NCBI GenBank assembly: GCA_001801025.1
Contig: MGWO01000006.1
Coordinates: 62,001 to 126,000, forward strand
DNA from: Gallionellales bacterium GWA2_54_124
Lineage (GTDB): Bacteria > Pseudomonadota > Gammaproteobacteria > Burkholderiales > Gallionellaceae
DNA: 64,000 bases
Direction of reading: 5' to 3'
Every line of letters begins with the position of its first letter. Position 1 is the first letter of the stretch. Positions 1 to 8,126 of this stretch are shown piece after piece. A program made the position numbers and the translations under genes. The notes beneath the pieces were generated by a model. That model saw nothing but the letters and a program-made list of their open reading frames with translations, was not told where the DNA came from and searched no databases.

Positions 1-729
1 CGCACCAGTCCCCCAGAATAAAGTGGTTACGGCCAGTGATACGCGGCCTAACGGATCTTTCCAGAGCAGTTTGAAGTTATGCCAGAACTCGGAGAGCAGG
101 AAAATCGGATTGTGGCTCAGCGGTTTGTGATCGAGTGCGACGCGCGGGATATACAGATTGAAAAGGGCCGCTAAAAAGTAAATCAGCACGATAGCTGCGA
201 TGGCCAGTTCAGGCGAGGTGTCGATGCCGGTGTTGATGAAGGGTACGTCCCACCATTGCAACAGGGGGCCGCCTATGTTCGGGCTGATCAGCACGCCGCC
301 GACCACGGCACCCAGCACGATGGCCAGAACAGTCAGACCTTCCATCCAGCTGTTGGCCAGCACGAGTTTTTCGGGCGGCAGATATTCGGTGAGGATGCCG
401 TATTTTGCAGGCGAGTAGGCTGCAGCGCCGAGGCCTACCAGTCCGTAGGCCAGCAGCGGATTGACGCCGAGCAGCATGGCGATGCAGCCCATGATTTTGA
501 TGTTGTTGCTGACAAACATCACGCGCCCTTTGGGCAGCGAGTCGGCAAACGCGCCGACGAAGGGTGCTAATACGATGTAGGAGAAAATGAAGGCTTCCTG
601 CAGTACAGGGGTATGCCAGCTGGGCGCCTGCAGGTCTTTGAGCAGTGCAATTGCGGCAAACAACAACGCATTGTCTGCGAGCGCTGACAGGAATTGCGCC
701 GCGAGTATGATGTAGAAGCCGATATTCAT
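1..729 (-). CDS. lplT: Lysophospholipid transporter LplT (MFS), 3' end cut off by window
   Basis: The visible 243 N-terminal residues belong to an inner-membrane MFS transporter that flips lysophospholipids to the cytoplasmic face for re-acylation. The start ATG is at 729 and reads MNIGFYIILAAQFLSALADN. The typical LplT features follow: a hydrophobic first helix ending in SALADNAL, the MFS loop ADSLPKGRVM between helices 2 and 3, and AAYSPAKYG before GILTEYLPP. At least five membrane segments are visible. The reading frame is open to base 1, so the C-terminal half lies outside the window. It is transcribed divergently from alr across a 96-bp gap. The usual acyltransferase partner aas is not visible. 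Family assignment is by recalled similarity. Confidence 0.85.
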   Translation of the reverse strand, partial: MNIGFYIILAAQFLSALADNALLFAAIALLKDLQAPSWHTPVLQEAFIFSYIVLAPFVGAFADSLPKGRVMFVSNNIKIMGCIAMLLGVNPLLAYGLVGLGAAAYSPAKYGILTEYLPPEKLVLANSWMEGLTVLAIVLGAVVGGVLISPNIGGPLLQWWDVPFINTGIDTSPELAIAAIVLIYFLAALFNLYIPRVALDHKPLSHNPIFLLSEFWHNFKLLWKDPLGRVSLAVTTLFWGTGA

Positions 730-825
730 TAAATCTGACGTATTTTTTATCAGGGCGATTTATATCATGAAAGTATCCCCCCTGCTATCATTACATCTTT
801 CGAATATAGCCAAAGCCTACGATTC

Positions 826-1887
826 ATGCCGCGTCCCATACAAGCACTCATCGATCAGAATGCGCTCGAAAACAATTTACATGTCGCGCGCCGTGCGGCG
901 TCATCGCGCATCATGGCCGTTATCAAGGCCGATGGCTATGGACACGGGCTGTTGCGCGTAGCCGAAGCGTTGGCGGCGGCAGAGGGGTTCGCGCTGCTCG
1001 ATATACAGGACGCCGTGCGTTTGCGGGAAGCCGGCTATCGCCAGACGATATTGCTGCTCGAAGGTTTTTTTGATGCGGCCGATCTGGAACTGATTGCCGC
1101 CTACGAGCTCACGACGGTGATACACAGCGAGTGGCAGATCGCGTTGCTCGACGCCTATCCGGGGCGCGGGGCTCTCGATGTCTGGCTTAAAGTGAACAGC
1201 GGCATGCACAGGCTGGGTTTTTCACCTGAAGGAGTGGGTGCCGCAATGGCGTCGTTGCGTCGTCATGTTGCGGTGCGCGAAATCACGTTAATGAGTCATT
1301 TTTCTCATGCCGATGAGCCGCGCGGTGTGTCAGCGCAACTGGCGCTGATCAACGAGATTGCCGCAGAATATCGGGTGGCGCGCAGTCTGGCTAATTCGGC
1401 CGCATTGCTGCGTTATCCGGCAACTCATGGCGACTGGGTACGCCCCGGGATCATGTTATACGGCGCATCTCCGTTTGCCGACACCAGTGCACAGCAATTG
1501 GGATTGAAGCCGGTCATGACGCTATCGAGTCGGATTATCGCCATTCAGAATTTACAGGCCGGCGACGAAATCGGTTATGCAGGTCAGTTCCGTGCGGACA
1601 GGGCTATGCGTATCGGTGTGGTCGCCTGCGGTTATGCGGACGGCTACCCGCGTCACGCGCCCAACGGCACGCCCGTGCTGGTCGACGGGTGCAAAACGCA
1701 GTTGCTCGGGCGTGTTTCAATGGATATGCTGTGTGTCGATTTGACCGCTCTGCCGCATAGCGGCGTCGGGGCAGAGGTGACGCTGTGGGGGCAGGGGGTG
1801 CCGGTTGAAACGGTTGCTGCTGCTGCGGGTACCATCAGCTATGAGCTGATGTGTGGGCTGACGGCACGTGTGCCTGTCCGGCTGTAA
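826..1887 (+). CDS. alr: Alanine racemase
   Basis: PLP-dependent racemase that makes D-alanine for peptidoglycan in the cytoplasm. The 353 residues match the usual length of about 360. The PLP lysine is K34 in AVIKADGYGHG, in the N-terminal TIM barrel. The catalytic tyrosine of the second subunit lies in GDEIGYAGQF, and GYADGYPR and GRVSMDM mark the C-terminal beta domain. The ATG at 826 places K34 where the family expects it; a longer reading in another frame at 767 is not coding. A PilZ gene follows after 12 nt and mtnP after that, so alr is probably the first gene of a mixed operon. Confidence 0.95.
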   Translation: MPRPIQALIDQNALENNLHVARRAASSRIMAVIKADGYGHGLLRVAEALAAAEGFALLDIQDAVRLREAGYRQTILLLEGFFDAADLELIAAYELTTVIHSEWQIALLDAYPGRGALDVWLKVNSGMHRLGFSPEGVGAAMASLRRHVAVREITLMSHFSHADEPRGVSAQLALINEIAAEYRVARSLANSAALLRYPATHGDWVRPGIMLYGASPFADTSAQQLGLKPVMTLSSRIIAIQNLQAGDEIGYAGQFRADRAMRIGVVACGYADGYPRHAPNGTPVLVDGCKTQLLGRVSMDMLCVDLTALPHSGVGAEVTLWGQGVPVETVAAAAGTISYELMCGLTARVPVRL

Positions 1888-1899
1888 CGGGAAGATGAT

Positions 1900-2790
1900 A
1901 TGAACGATAAATTTCAGCCGGTTAAAGCTGCCGACATTCCCCTGGGGATTCCGCTGGCCTGGTCGGTATACGATAAGCTCGGTCACTTATTGCTGCGCGA
2001 AGGGGTGATGGTTGAATCGCAGCGTCAGCTTGACGGACTGATCGAAAATGGTCTGTTCCGTGAGCGCCGTAGTGTGCATGTCGCCAAAAAAACCGCCGTT
2101 GCTGAATCTGACGAGGCAAAGTCGAAAAGTCCGGATAAAACGGAAGATTTGCTGTCGGTCAAACTCGTCATCGGCGACACGATACAATTACAGGACTTTT
2201 CTTCGGATAAGCAACGCTATTTTGTGAAACTGATCGGTTTTATGAATAAAAAAAGTGTGCTGGTCTCCCATCCCCGTCAGGACGAAAAGTTGAGTTTCAT
2301 CAAGGAAGGGCATGGATTCATGGTGCGCGGCTTTGCCGGCACCAAAACATTTGAATTCAGCAGCAATGTCATCAGCGTTTGCCTGACGCCCTATCCTTAC
2401 CTGCATCTGGCATTCCCGCCCCAGGTTAAAACCACTTGCATGCGCAAAGCGGTGCGTATCAAACTCAAACTCGTGTGCTCGGTTGAGTCTCCTGTGCTTG
2501 GGGGTAAGCTGCCTGCCATTATTGAGGATATGAGTATCTCCGGCGCACGCATTCAAGCGGGGAAATCATTTGGTCAGGTGGGCGACACGGTGTCAGTCAG
2601 TTTGCGTATGCAGGTCGCTGGCGAAACTCAGGTATTTTTAGTGTCTTCGGTGATACGCAACGTGCATGTTGAAAATGATAGCAAGAGCGGTGAGAAGATC
2701 GTGATGCACGGCATGGAGTTTGTTCAGACGCTGAGTGTGGATCTGACGCTGCTGCAAAACTTTATTTATAAATCGATGTTGGAGAATTAA
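1900..2790 (+). CDS. PilZ-domain c-di-GMP-binding protein
   Basis: Cytoplasmic protein of 296 residues with a C-terminal PilZ domain. The c-di-GMP binding pattern is complete: RKAVR (RxxxR) near residue 183 and EDMSISG (DxSxxG) near residue 210. The N-terminal 170 residues include a short PilZ-N/YcgR-N-like beta region and a charged linker with VAKKTAVAESDEAKSKS. There is no signal peptide or membrane segment. It sits between alr and mtnP with gaps of 12 and 3 nt and is likely cotranscribed, although neither neighbour has any known link with c-di-GMP. The target process (pili, polysaccharide or motility) cannot be told from the sequence. Confidence 0.85.
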   Translation: MNDKFQPVKAADIPLGIPLAWSVYDKLGHLLLREGVMVESQRQLDGLIENGLFRERRSVHVAKKTAVAESDEAKSKSPDKTEDLLSVKLVIGDTIQLQDFSSDKQRYFVKLIGFMNKKSVLVSHPRQDEKLSFIKEGHGFMVRGFAGTKTFEFSSNVISVCLTPYPYLHLAFPPQVKTTCMRKAVRIKLKLVCSVESPVLGGKLPAIIEDMSISGARIQAGKSFGQVGDTVSVSLRMQVAGETQVFLVSSVIRNVHVENDSKSGEKIVMHGMEFVQTLSVDLTLLQNFIYKSMLEN

Positions 2791-2793
2791 ATT

Positions 2794-3663
2794 ATGCTGG
2801 GCATTATCGGCGGTAGCGGGGTTTATCATATCGAAGGACTGGAGAATCCACGCTGGGTGAAGGTAGAATCCAGTTTTGGCGAAGCTTCGGATGAGATTTT
2901 GCTCGCCGAACTGGCAGGGCAGCACATCGCATTTTTACCGCGTCACGGCAGAGGACACCGAATTTCCCCTTCGGATATCAACTTTCGCGCCAACATTGAT
3001 GCGATGAAGCGTCTGGGTGTCACCGACATCATTTCGGTTAGTGCGGTAGGCTCGTTGCGCGAAGATCTGCCACCCGGCACCTTTGTCATCATCGATCAGT
3101 TTATCGACCGTACTTTCGCCCGCGAGAAGAGTTTTTTTGGCACGGGTCTGGTCGCGCATATTTCGATGGCGCACCCGGTCTGTACCCGGCTGGGCGATCA
3201 TCTGTTTGCGGCGGCTGAGTCTTTGAATATACCGGTTGCGCGCGGCGGTACGTATCTGGTGATGGAGGGGATGCAGTTCTCCAGCCTGGCTGAATCTGAA
3301 CTGTATCGTTCGTGGAAATGCGACGTGATCGGCATGACCAATATGCCGGAAGCGAAACTCGCGCGCGAAGCCGAGATTTGTTACGCCACCGTGGCGATGG
3401 TGACGGATTTCGACTGCTGGCATCCGGATCACGACAATGTGACGGTGGATGCGATCGTCAAAGTGCTGCTGGCTAACGCCGACAAGGCCCGTGCGCTGGT
3501 CAAGGCGGTTGCAAAGCCTGTGCATTCGGATGTCTGTGCCGACACCTGCGCCTGTCGCAGTGCGTTGCAATACGCGATCCTGACCGCGCCTGAAGCGCGC
3601 GATGCCGCGATGCTTGAAAAACTCTCCGCTGTGGCGGGACGTATCCTTAATCCTCAATCCTGA
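2794..3663 (+). CDS. mtnP: S-methyl-5'-thioadenosine phosphorylase
   Basis: Cleaves methylthioadenosine (by-product of polyamine and homoserine-lactone synthesis) with phosphate to adenine and methylthioribose-1-phosphate. The 289-residue protein starts with MLGIIGGSGVY (phosphate loop). It has PRHGRGH, the segment SVSAVGSLRE, VMEGMQFSS, and the specificity stretch NMPEAKLAREAEICYA followed by TDFDCW, which is typical of the MTAP type rather than methylthioinosine phosphorylase. Start ATG is 3 nt after the PilZ stop. apt follows after 7 nt and would salvage the adenine released here; mtnA and a class II aldolase downstream would use the sugar phosphate. Confidence 0.9.
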   Translation: MLGIIGGSGVYHIEGLENPRWVKVESSFGEASDEILLAELAGQHIAFLPRHGRGHRISPSDINFRANIDAMKRLGVTDIISVSAVGSLREDLPPGTFVIIDQFIDRTFAREKSFFGTGLVAHISMAHPVCTRLGDHLFAAAESLNIPVARGGTYLVMEGMQFSSLAESELYRSWKCDVIGMTNMPEAKLAREAEICYATVAMVTDFDCWHPDHDNVTVDAIVKVLLANADKARALVKAVAKPVHSDVCADTCACRSALQYAILTAPEARDAAMLEKLSAVAGRILNPQS

Positions 3664-3670
3664 ATTAATC

Positions 3671-4195
3671 ATGCTCAAATCTCTTATTCGTACTGTTCCT
3701 CATTATCCTCATCAGGGCATCATGTTTCGCGACATCACCACCTTGCTCAAAGATCCGGCAGGCTTGCGCGATATGGTGGCCAGAATCGTTGCGCGCTATC
3801 AGGATATGCAGATTGATGTCGTCGCGGGTATCGAGTCGCGCGGCTTTATCGTCGGCACGCCTGTCGCCTATGAGCTGAATCTGGGCTTCGTGCCGATCAG
3901 AAAACGCGGCAAATTGCCGTCCGAGACGGTCGGGCGCGACTACGAACTGGAATACGGCAGTGACCGCATCGAAATTCACGTTGATGCAATCAAGCCGGGT
4001 GATCGCGTGTTGCTGGTGGACGATCTGATCGCAACTGGCGGGACGGCGGAGGCGGCCACCAAGCTGATCGAAGATATGGGCGGAATTGTCGTCGAATGTT
4101 GCTTTGTGATCGATTTGCCCGATATCGGCGGGCGTGCCAGGCTGGAAGGGCAGGGGCAGAAGGTATTCGCTTTGTGCGAGTTTGAGGGTGACTAA
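3671..4195 (+). CDS. apt: Adenine phosphoribosyltransferase
   Basis: Converts adenine and PRPP to AMP in the cytoplasm. Starting at the ATG at 3671 gives 174 residues, the normal family length. Longer readings of this frame would overlap mtnP by tens of codons and are rejected. The PRPP-binding motif VLLVDDLIATGGTA lies near residue 117, and GIESRGFIVG and RKRGKLP are the other family signatures. Placed directly behind mtnP, it completes recovery of adenine from methylthioadenosine. No clear Shine-Dalgarno is seen, so translation may be coupled to mtnP. Confidence 0.93.
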   Translation: MLKSLIRTVPHYPHQGIMFRDITTLLKDPAGLRDMVARIVARYQDMQIDVVAGIESRGFIVGTPVAYELNLGFVPIRKRGKLPSETVGRDYELEYGSDRIEIHVDAIKPGDRVLLVDDLIATGGTAEAATKLIEDMGGIVVECCFVIDLPDIGGRARLEGQGQKVFALCEFEGD

Positions 4196-4319
4196 AGGCA
4201 GTCGTTAGCTGTTAGACGCAAGTGTGCGGAACATGCGAGCTGCACATCATCCTCTACCCGCCGCCGGAATAAATAAAGAATAAAGGTTTAAAGGGAATCT
4301 GAATAAAGGGTCAGGAAAT

Positions 4320-4495
4320 TAGGGGAAATTAGGGTCAGACTCGAATTAGGGGAAATTAGGGTCAGACTCGAATTTCGAACGAATAATCAGTTAGAAATTA
4401 ATCAATAATAATTCGAGTCTGACCCTAATTTGTGATACTAATTTGTGATAATTCGAGTCTGACCCTAATTTGTTGGAGCCTAATTTGTTGCTATT
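4320..4495 (+). repeat. Palindromic repeat array, GGGTCAGACTCGA family (locus 1)
   Basis: The 374-bp gap between apt and mtnA holds no gene but a structured array. A 21-bp unit, AATTAGGGTCAGACTCGAATT, occurs at 4327-4347 and 4354-4374. Its exact reverse complement occurs at 4410-4430 and 4450-4470. Further short copies of CTAATTTGTTG or CTAATTTGTGAT trail to about 4493. The arms can form a large cruciform or nested hairpins around an AT-rich 35-bp centre. A related array lies at 38990-39146. The arrangement resembles REP-like elements mobilised by IS200-type (RAYT) transposases; that link is an inference, and no transposase gene is in the window. Confidence 0.9.
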
Positions 4496-4569
4496 AGCAA
4501 CTTAATAGTTGGTGCATTGGACCATGGCGTCTGGCTTGATGAAACAATTCTTATGATGGATTTTATGTA

Positions 4570-5649
4570 ATGAAAATTAACAACATCCCTTGTCGCACGA
4601 TCTGGCCAACAAATGACGGGGCGGTCGAAATCATCGATCAGACGCGCTTGCCGCACGAGTTTGTCACCGTTCGTCTCGAAACCATGCGCGATGCAGAATT
4701 CGCGATCCGTTCCATGCAGGTGCGCGGCGCACCGCTGATCGGCGTGGCGGCGGCCTATGGGGTGGCGCTGTCGATGAAGCACCATGCGACGGATGCAGCG
4801 CTAAAAGCCACCTGCGATATGCTGGCTAAGGCGCGTCCCACGGCGGTGAATCTTGCCTGGGCGATCGAACGGATGCGGGCGTTTTTATCGCCGTTGCCGG
4901 CTGATCAGCGCGCAGAGGCGGCCTGGCTGGAAGCGGGGCGCATCGCAGATCAGGATGTACAGATCAACCAGGCCATCGGACGGTACGGGCGGGAACATAT
5001 TCAGGTTATTCACCTGGAAAAGGGTGATACGGTAAACATCCTCACGCATTGCAATGCCGGCTGGCTGGCAACGGTGGACTGGGGTACGGCGCTGGCACCG
5101 GTCTATACCGCGTTCGAGGCAGGCATCCCGCTGCATGTGTGGGTGGACGAGACCCGTCCGCGCAATCAGGGCGCCAGCCTCACCGCTTGGGAGCTCGCGC
5201 AGCACGGCGTTCCGCATACCGTGATTGTGGATAACGCAGGCGGACATTTGATGCAGCACGGCCTGGTGGATATGGTCATCGTAGGATGCGATCGCGTCAC
5301 GGCGCATGGTGATGTATGCAACAAGATTGGCACGTACTTGAAGGCGCTGGCGGCATTCGACAACGGCGTGCCATTCTATGTGGCGATGCCGACCTCAACG
5401 CTGGATTTGACTCTGCTGGACGGTGTGCTTGAAATTCCGATCGAGGAACGGGAGCAGGAAGAAGTGACGCATGTGTCCGGGCTTTGCGATGACGGTCAGG
5501 TGCGCCGTGTGCGTCTTACACCTGAAGGGTCTAAAGCCGCCAACTACGGATTCGATGTGACCCCGGCGCGTCTTGTCACAGGTCTGATTACCGAGCGCGG
5601 CTTGGTGGCAGCAAACACGGCGGCTATTCTCGCCGCGTTAGCCGCTTGA
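4570..5649 (+). CDS. mtnA: S-methyl-5-thioribose-1-phosphate isomerase
   Basis: Isomerises methylthioribose-1-phosphate to methylthioribulose-1-phosphate. The 359-residue protein has the MtnA signatures: QVRGAPLIG near residue 50, NILTHCNAGWLA with the catalytic cysteine near 160, VDETRPRNQGASLTAWEL, and IVGCDRVTAHGDVCNKIGT with the catalytic aspartate near 240. Start ATG at 4570 gives a normal N-terminus. It is separated from mtnP-apt by the repeat array but followed 8 nt later by a class II aldolase. No mtnC, mtnD or mtnE is nearby, which argues against the full aerobic methionine cycle here. Confidence 0.93.
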   Translation: MKINNIPCRTIWPTNDGAVEIIDQTRLPHEFVTVRLETMRDAEFAIRSMQVRGAPLIGVAAAYGVALSMKHHATDAALKATCDMLAKARPTAVNLAWAIERMRAFLSPLPADQRAEAAWLEAGRIADQDVQINQAIGRYGREHIQVIHLEKGDTVNILTHCNAGWLATVDWGTALAPVYTAFEAGIPLHVWVDETRPRNQGASLTAWELAQHGVPHTVIVDNAGGHLMQHGLVDMVIVGCDRVTAHGDVCNKIGTYLKALAAFDNGVPFYVAMPTSTLDLTLLDGVLEIPIEEREQEEVTHVSGLCDDGQVRRVRLTPEGSKAANYGFDVTPARLVTGLITERGLVAANTAAILAALAA

Positions 5650-5657
5650 GGTCTGAC

Positions 5658-6299
5658 ATGAACGAACAACAACTGCGCGGGGAGCTCGTGCGCATCACCC
5701 AAAAACTCGACGCGCTGGCATTGAGTCACGGCACCTCGGGTAATCTCAGCGTGCGCTCAGGCGAGGGGTTTTTAATCACCCCGTCCGGTTTCGGTGCGGA
5801 AGGGCTGACGGAAGAGGACATCGTGTTCGTGCATCTGTCGGGTGCATCGACGGGGCGCTGGCAGCCGTCGAGCGAATGGCTGTTTCACCGCGATATCTAT
5901 GTTGAGCGCCCCGAATTTGGCGCGATCGTGCATACCCATTCGAATGCAGCGACGACGCTGGCCTGTCTGCGGCGCGACATCCCGCCCTTTCATTACATGC
6001 TGGCACTCTTGGGCGGCGATAATCTGCGCTGTGCGACCTATGCGACTTTCGGCACGCAAGCCTTGTCGGACAATGCGCTGCGGGCGATGAAAGACCGCAA
6101 AGCCTGTCTGCTGGCCAATCACGGCATGATCGCGGCGGGGAAAAATCTGGATGAGGCATTCAAATATACCGTCGAAGTAGAGAATCTGAGCGAGCTATAC
6201 CTGCGCAGCTTGGCAGTCGGCGAGCCGGTGCTGCTCACGACTGATGAATTCGCCGATGCGCAGCGTCAGTTTGTCGGCTACGGAAAACCCAAGGCGTAA
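5658..6299 (+). CDS. FucA-like class II aldolase, probable methylthioribulose-1-phosphate aldolase
   Basis: Zinc-dependent class II aldolase/adducin protein, 213 residues. The start is ATG at 5658, preceded by GAGGT 7 nt upstream; a TTG 4 codons earlier overlaps mtnA and is less likely. It has GTSGNLSVR and ITPSG (phosphate binding), PSSEW with the catalytic Glu as in L-fuculose-phosphate aldolase, HTHSN giving two zinc histidines, and ANHG giving the third. The SEW motif favours an aldolase over the MtnB dehydratase. Coupled to mtnA and mtnP, it fits Ald2 of the DHAP shunt, splitting methylthioribulose-1-P to DHAP and methylthioacetaldehyde. The exact substrate is inferred. Confidence 0.8.
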   Translation: MNEQQLRGELVRITQKLDALALSHGTSGNLSVRSGEGFLITPSGFGAEGLTEEDIVFVHLSGASTGRWQPSSEWLFHRDIYVERPEFGAIVHTHSNAATTLACLRRDIPPFHYMLALLGGDNLRCATYATFGTQALSDNALRAMKDRKACLLANHGMIAAGKNLDEAFKYTVEVENLSELYLRSLAVGEPVLLTTDEFADAQRQFVGYGKPKA

Positions 6300-7459
6300 T
6301 GAATCCGCGCAGTTGTGACATTTTTTGCAACGTCATTGATAACTACGGCGATATCGGTGTGAGCTGGCGGCTGGCGCGGCAGCTGGCAAATGAGTTTGGC
6401 GTCACCGTTCGGCTTTGGGTCGACGATCTGGCCAGTTTCGCTAAGCTGTGTCCGGATGCCGATGCTGCGCTGGATAACCAGACCTGTCGCGGCGTGGAGA
6501 TACGGCAGTGGCGTAACGTCTTTCCCGAGGTGTTGCCGGCAGCTTTGCTGATCGAAGCCTTCGGCTGCAAGATGCCGGCCACTTACCTTGCCGCAATGGC
6601 GCAACAGGATGATCCGCCTGTGTGGATAAATCTTGAATATCTCTCTGCCGAAGACTGGGTCGAAGGGTGTCATAAGCTGCCTTCTCCCAAGCCACCGCTG
6701 ACCCGCTATTTTTTCTTTCCCGGTTTCACAAAAAAGACCGGCGGACTCTTGCTGGAGCGCGATCTGCTGGCAAGGCGCGATGCATTTTTAGGCGATACCG
6801 CACAACAACAGGCATTCTGGGGTGTCATCGGCATGGAGGTGCCTGCCGCCGGGACACTTAAGATATCCCTATTTTCCTATGAAAATGCGGCGCTGTCGGG
6901 CTTGTTTGATGCGTGGGCTAGCGGCGACCAAGTTGTCTTGTGTCTGGTGCCGGAAGGGCGCATTCTGCCGCAGGTGGCGCAATACTTTGCTGAGGGATCG
7001 GGGGGGGGCTGCAGTTATTCGCGCGGCAATCTCACCGTGTGCGTGTTGCCGTTCGTGGCACAGGAAAATTACGACGAGCTGCTGTGGGCTTGCGATATTA
7101 ACTTTGTGCGGGGCGAGGATTCCTGCGTTCGGGCGCAGTGGGCGGGCAAGCCGTTTATCTGGCAGATATATCCTCAGCATGATGCCGTGCACTGGCAGAA
7201 GTTGCAGGCCTTTCTTGATTTATACACCCGGCATTTGACACCGGCCGCGCGTGAGTCTGTGCAGGGGGTGTGGAAAATGTGGAACGGCAGTCAGTCGACG
7301 GGGGATGAGTGGGGTCGGTTTGCGGCGGTGCAGAGCGAATTGAACACTTGCGCCATGGCGTGGGCGCGTGAATTATCACAAAACACTCTGGCATTGAATT
7401 TGCTGGCTTTTTTTCAGGAAATCGGTAGAATGCGCGCCTTCGAAATTGATGAGCAGTGA
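6299..7459 (+). CDS. earP: EF-P arginine rhamnosyltransferase EarP
   Basis: Transfers rhamnose from dTDP-rhamnose to an arginine of elongation factor P, a modification needed for efficient translation of polyproline. The 386-residue GT-B protein has the EarP N-terminal signature [17 protein letters not shown] with D14 and D18, and the C-terminal nucleotide-sugar motif VRGEDS (Arg-Glu-Asp triad). The ATG shares one base with the aldolase stop (TAATG). efp begins 2 nt after the stop, the standard earP-efp pairing in beta- and gammaproteobacteria. dTDP-rhamnose genes are not in the window. Confidence 0.93.
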   Translation: MNPRSCDIFCNVIDNYGDIGVSWRLARQLANEFGVTVRLWVDDLASFAKLCPDADAALDNQTCRGVEIRQWRNVFPEVLPAALLIEAFGCKMPATYLAAMAQQDDPPVWINLEYLSAEDWVEGCHKLPSPKPPLTRYFFFPGFTKKTGGLLLERDLLARRDAFLGDTAQQQAFWGVIGMEVPAAGTLKISLFSYENAALSGLFDAWASGDQVVLCLVPEGRILPQVAQYFAEGSGGGCSYSRGNLTVCVLPFVAQENYDELLWACDINFVRGEDSCVRAQWAGKPFIWQIYPQHDAVHWQKLQAFLDLYTRHLTPAARESVQGVWKMWNGSQSTGDEWGRFAAVQSELNTCAMAWARELSQNTLALNLLAFFQEIGRMRAFEIDEQ

Positions 7460-7461
7460 AC

Positions 7462-8016
7462 ATGAAAACAGCACAAGAACTACGCGCCGGCAACGTTATT
7501 ATGGTCGGTCCAGATCCGATGGTAATCCTGAAGGCAGAATACAGCCGCTCCGGTCGTAACGGTTCGGTCGTCAAAATGAAGATGAAGAACCTGTTGACTG
7601 AATCTGCTAAAGAAACCGTATTCGCAGCCGACGACAAGTTTGACCAGGTTATCCTTGATCGCAAGGAAGTAACCTACTCCTACTTCGCCGAGCCGATGTA
7701 CGTATTCATGGATGAAGAATACAACCAGTACGAAATCGAAGCGGAATGCATGGGGGATGCGCTCAACTACGTTGAAGACGGCATGCCGTGTGAAGTGGTG
7801 TTCTACAACGACAAGGCGATTTCTGTCGAGCTGCCAAACACCATCGTACGCGAAATTATTTACACAGAACCCGCAGTGCGCGGCGATACCTCAGGCAAGG
7901 TGATGAAGCCTGCCAAGATCAACGGCGGATTCGAGTTGCCTGTTGCGGCATTCGTTGAAATCGGCGACAAGATCGAAATCGATACACGCACCAACGAGTT
8001 TAAAAAGCGCGCTTAA
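7462..8016 (+). CDS. efp: Elongation factor P
   Basis: Binds between the ribosomal P and E sites and relieves stalling at consecutive prolines. The start is ATG at 7462 ([10 protein letters not shown]), giving 184 residues; an in-frame GTG two codons upstream is rejected. With this start the tip-loop residue in SRSGRN is Arg32, the residue rhamnosylated by EarP, instead of the lysine used by the EpmA pathway. KOW-like N-domain and two OB domains fit the normal length. It lies 2 nt after earP and is followed by a strong terminator. Confidence 0.96.
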   Translation: MKTAQELRAGNVIMVGPDPMVILKAEYSRSGRNGSVVKMKMKNLLTESAKETVFAADDKFDQVILDRKEVTYSYFAEPMYVFMDEEYNQYEIEAECMGDALNYVEDGMPCEVVFYNDKAISVELPNTIVREIIYTEPAVRGDTSGKVMKPAKINGGFELPVAAFVEIGDKIEIDTRTNEFKKRA

Positions 8017-8038
8017 TCCCCCGCTTGTGTTTTAGTCT

Positions 8039-8077
8039 ACTGCCCGGCCGAGAAATCGTCCGGGCAGTTTGCTTTTA
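8039..8077 (+). terminator. Rho-independent terminator after efp
   Basis: Stem ACTGCCCGG (8039-8047) pairs perfectly with CCGGGCAGT (8060-8068) around a 12-nt loop, followed by TTTGCTTTTAT. It ends the earP-efp transcript before glgC. Confidence 0.85.
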
Positions 8078-8126
8078 TATGGCGTAGAATTATCGATCTC
8101 ATGCCACGCATGCGAAAAATGCTGCC

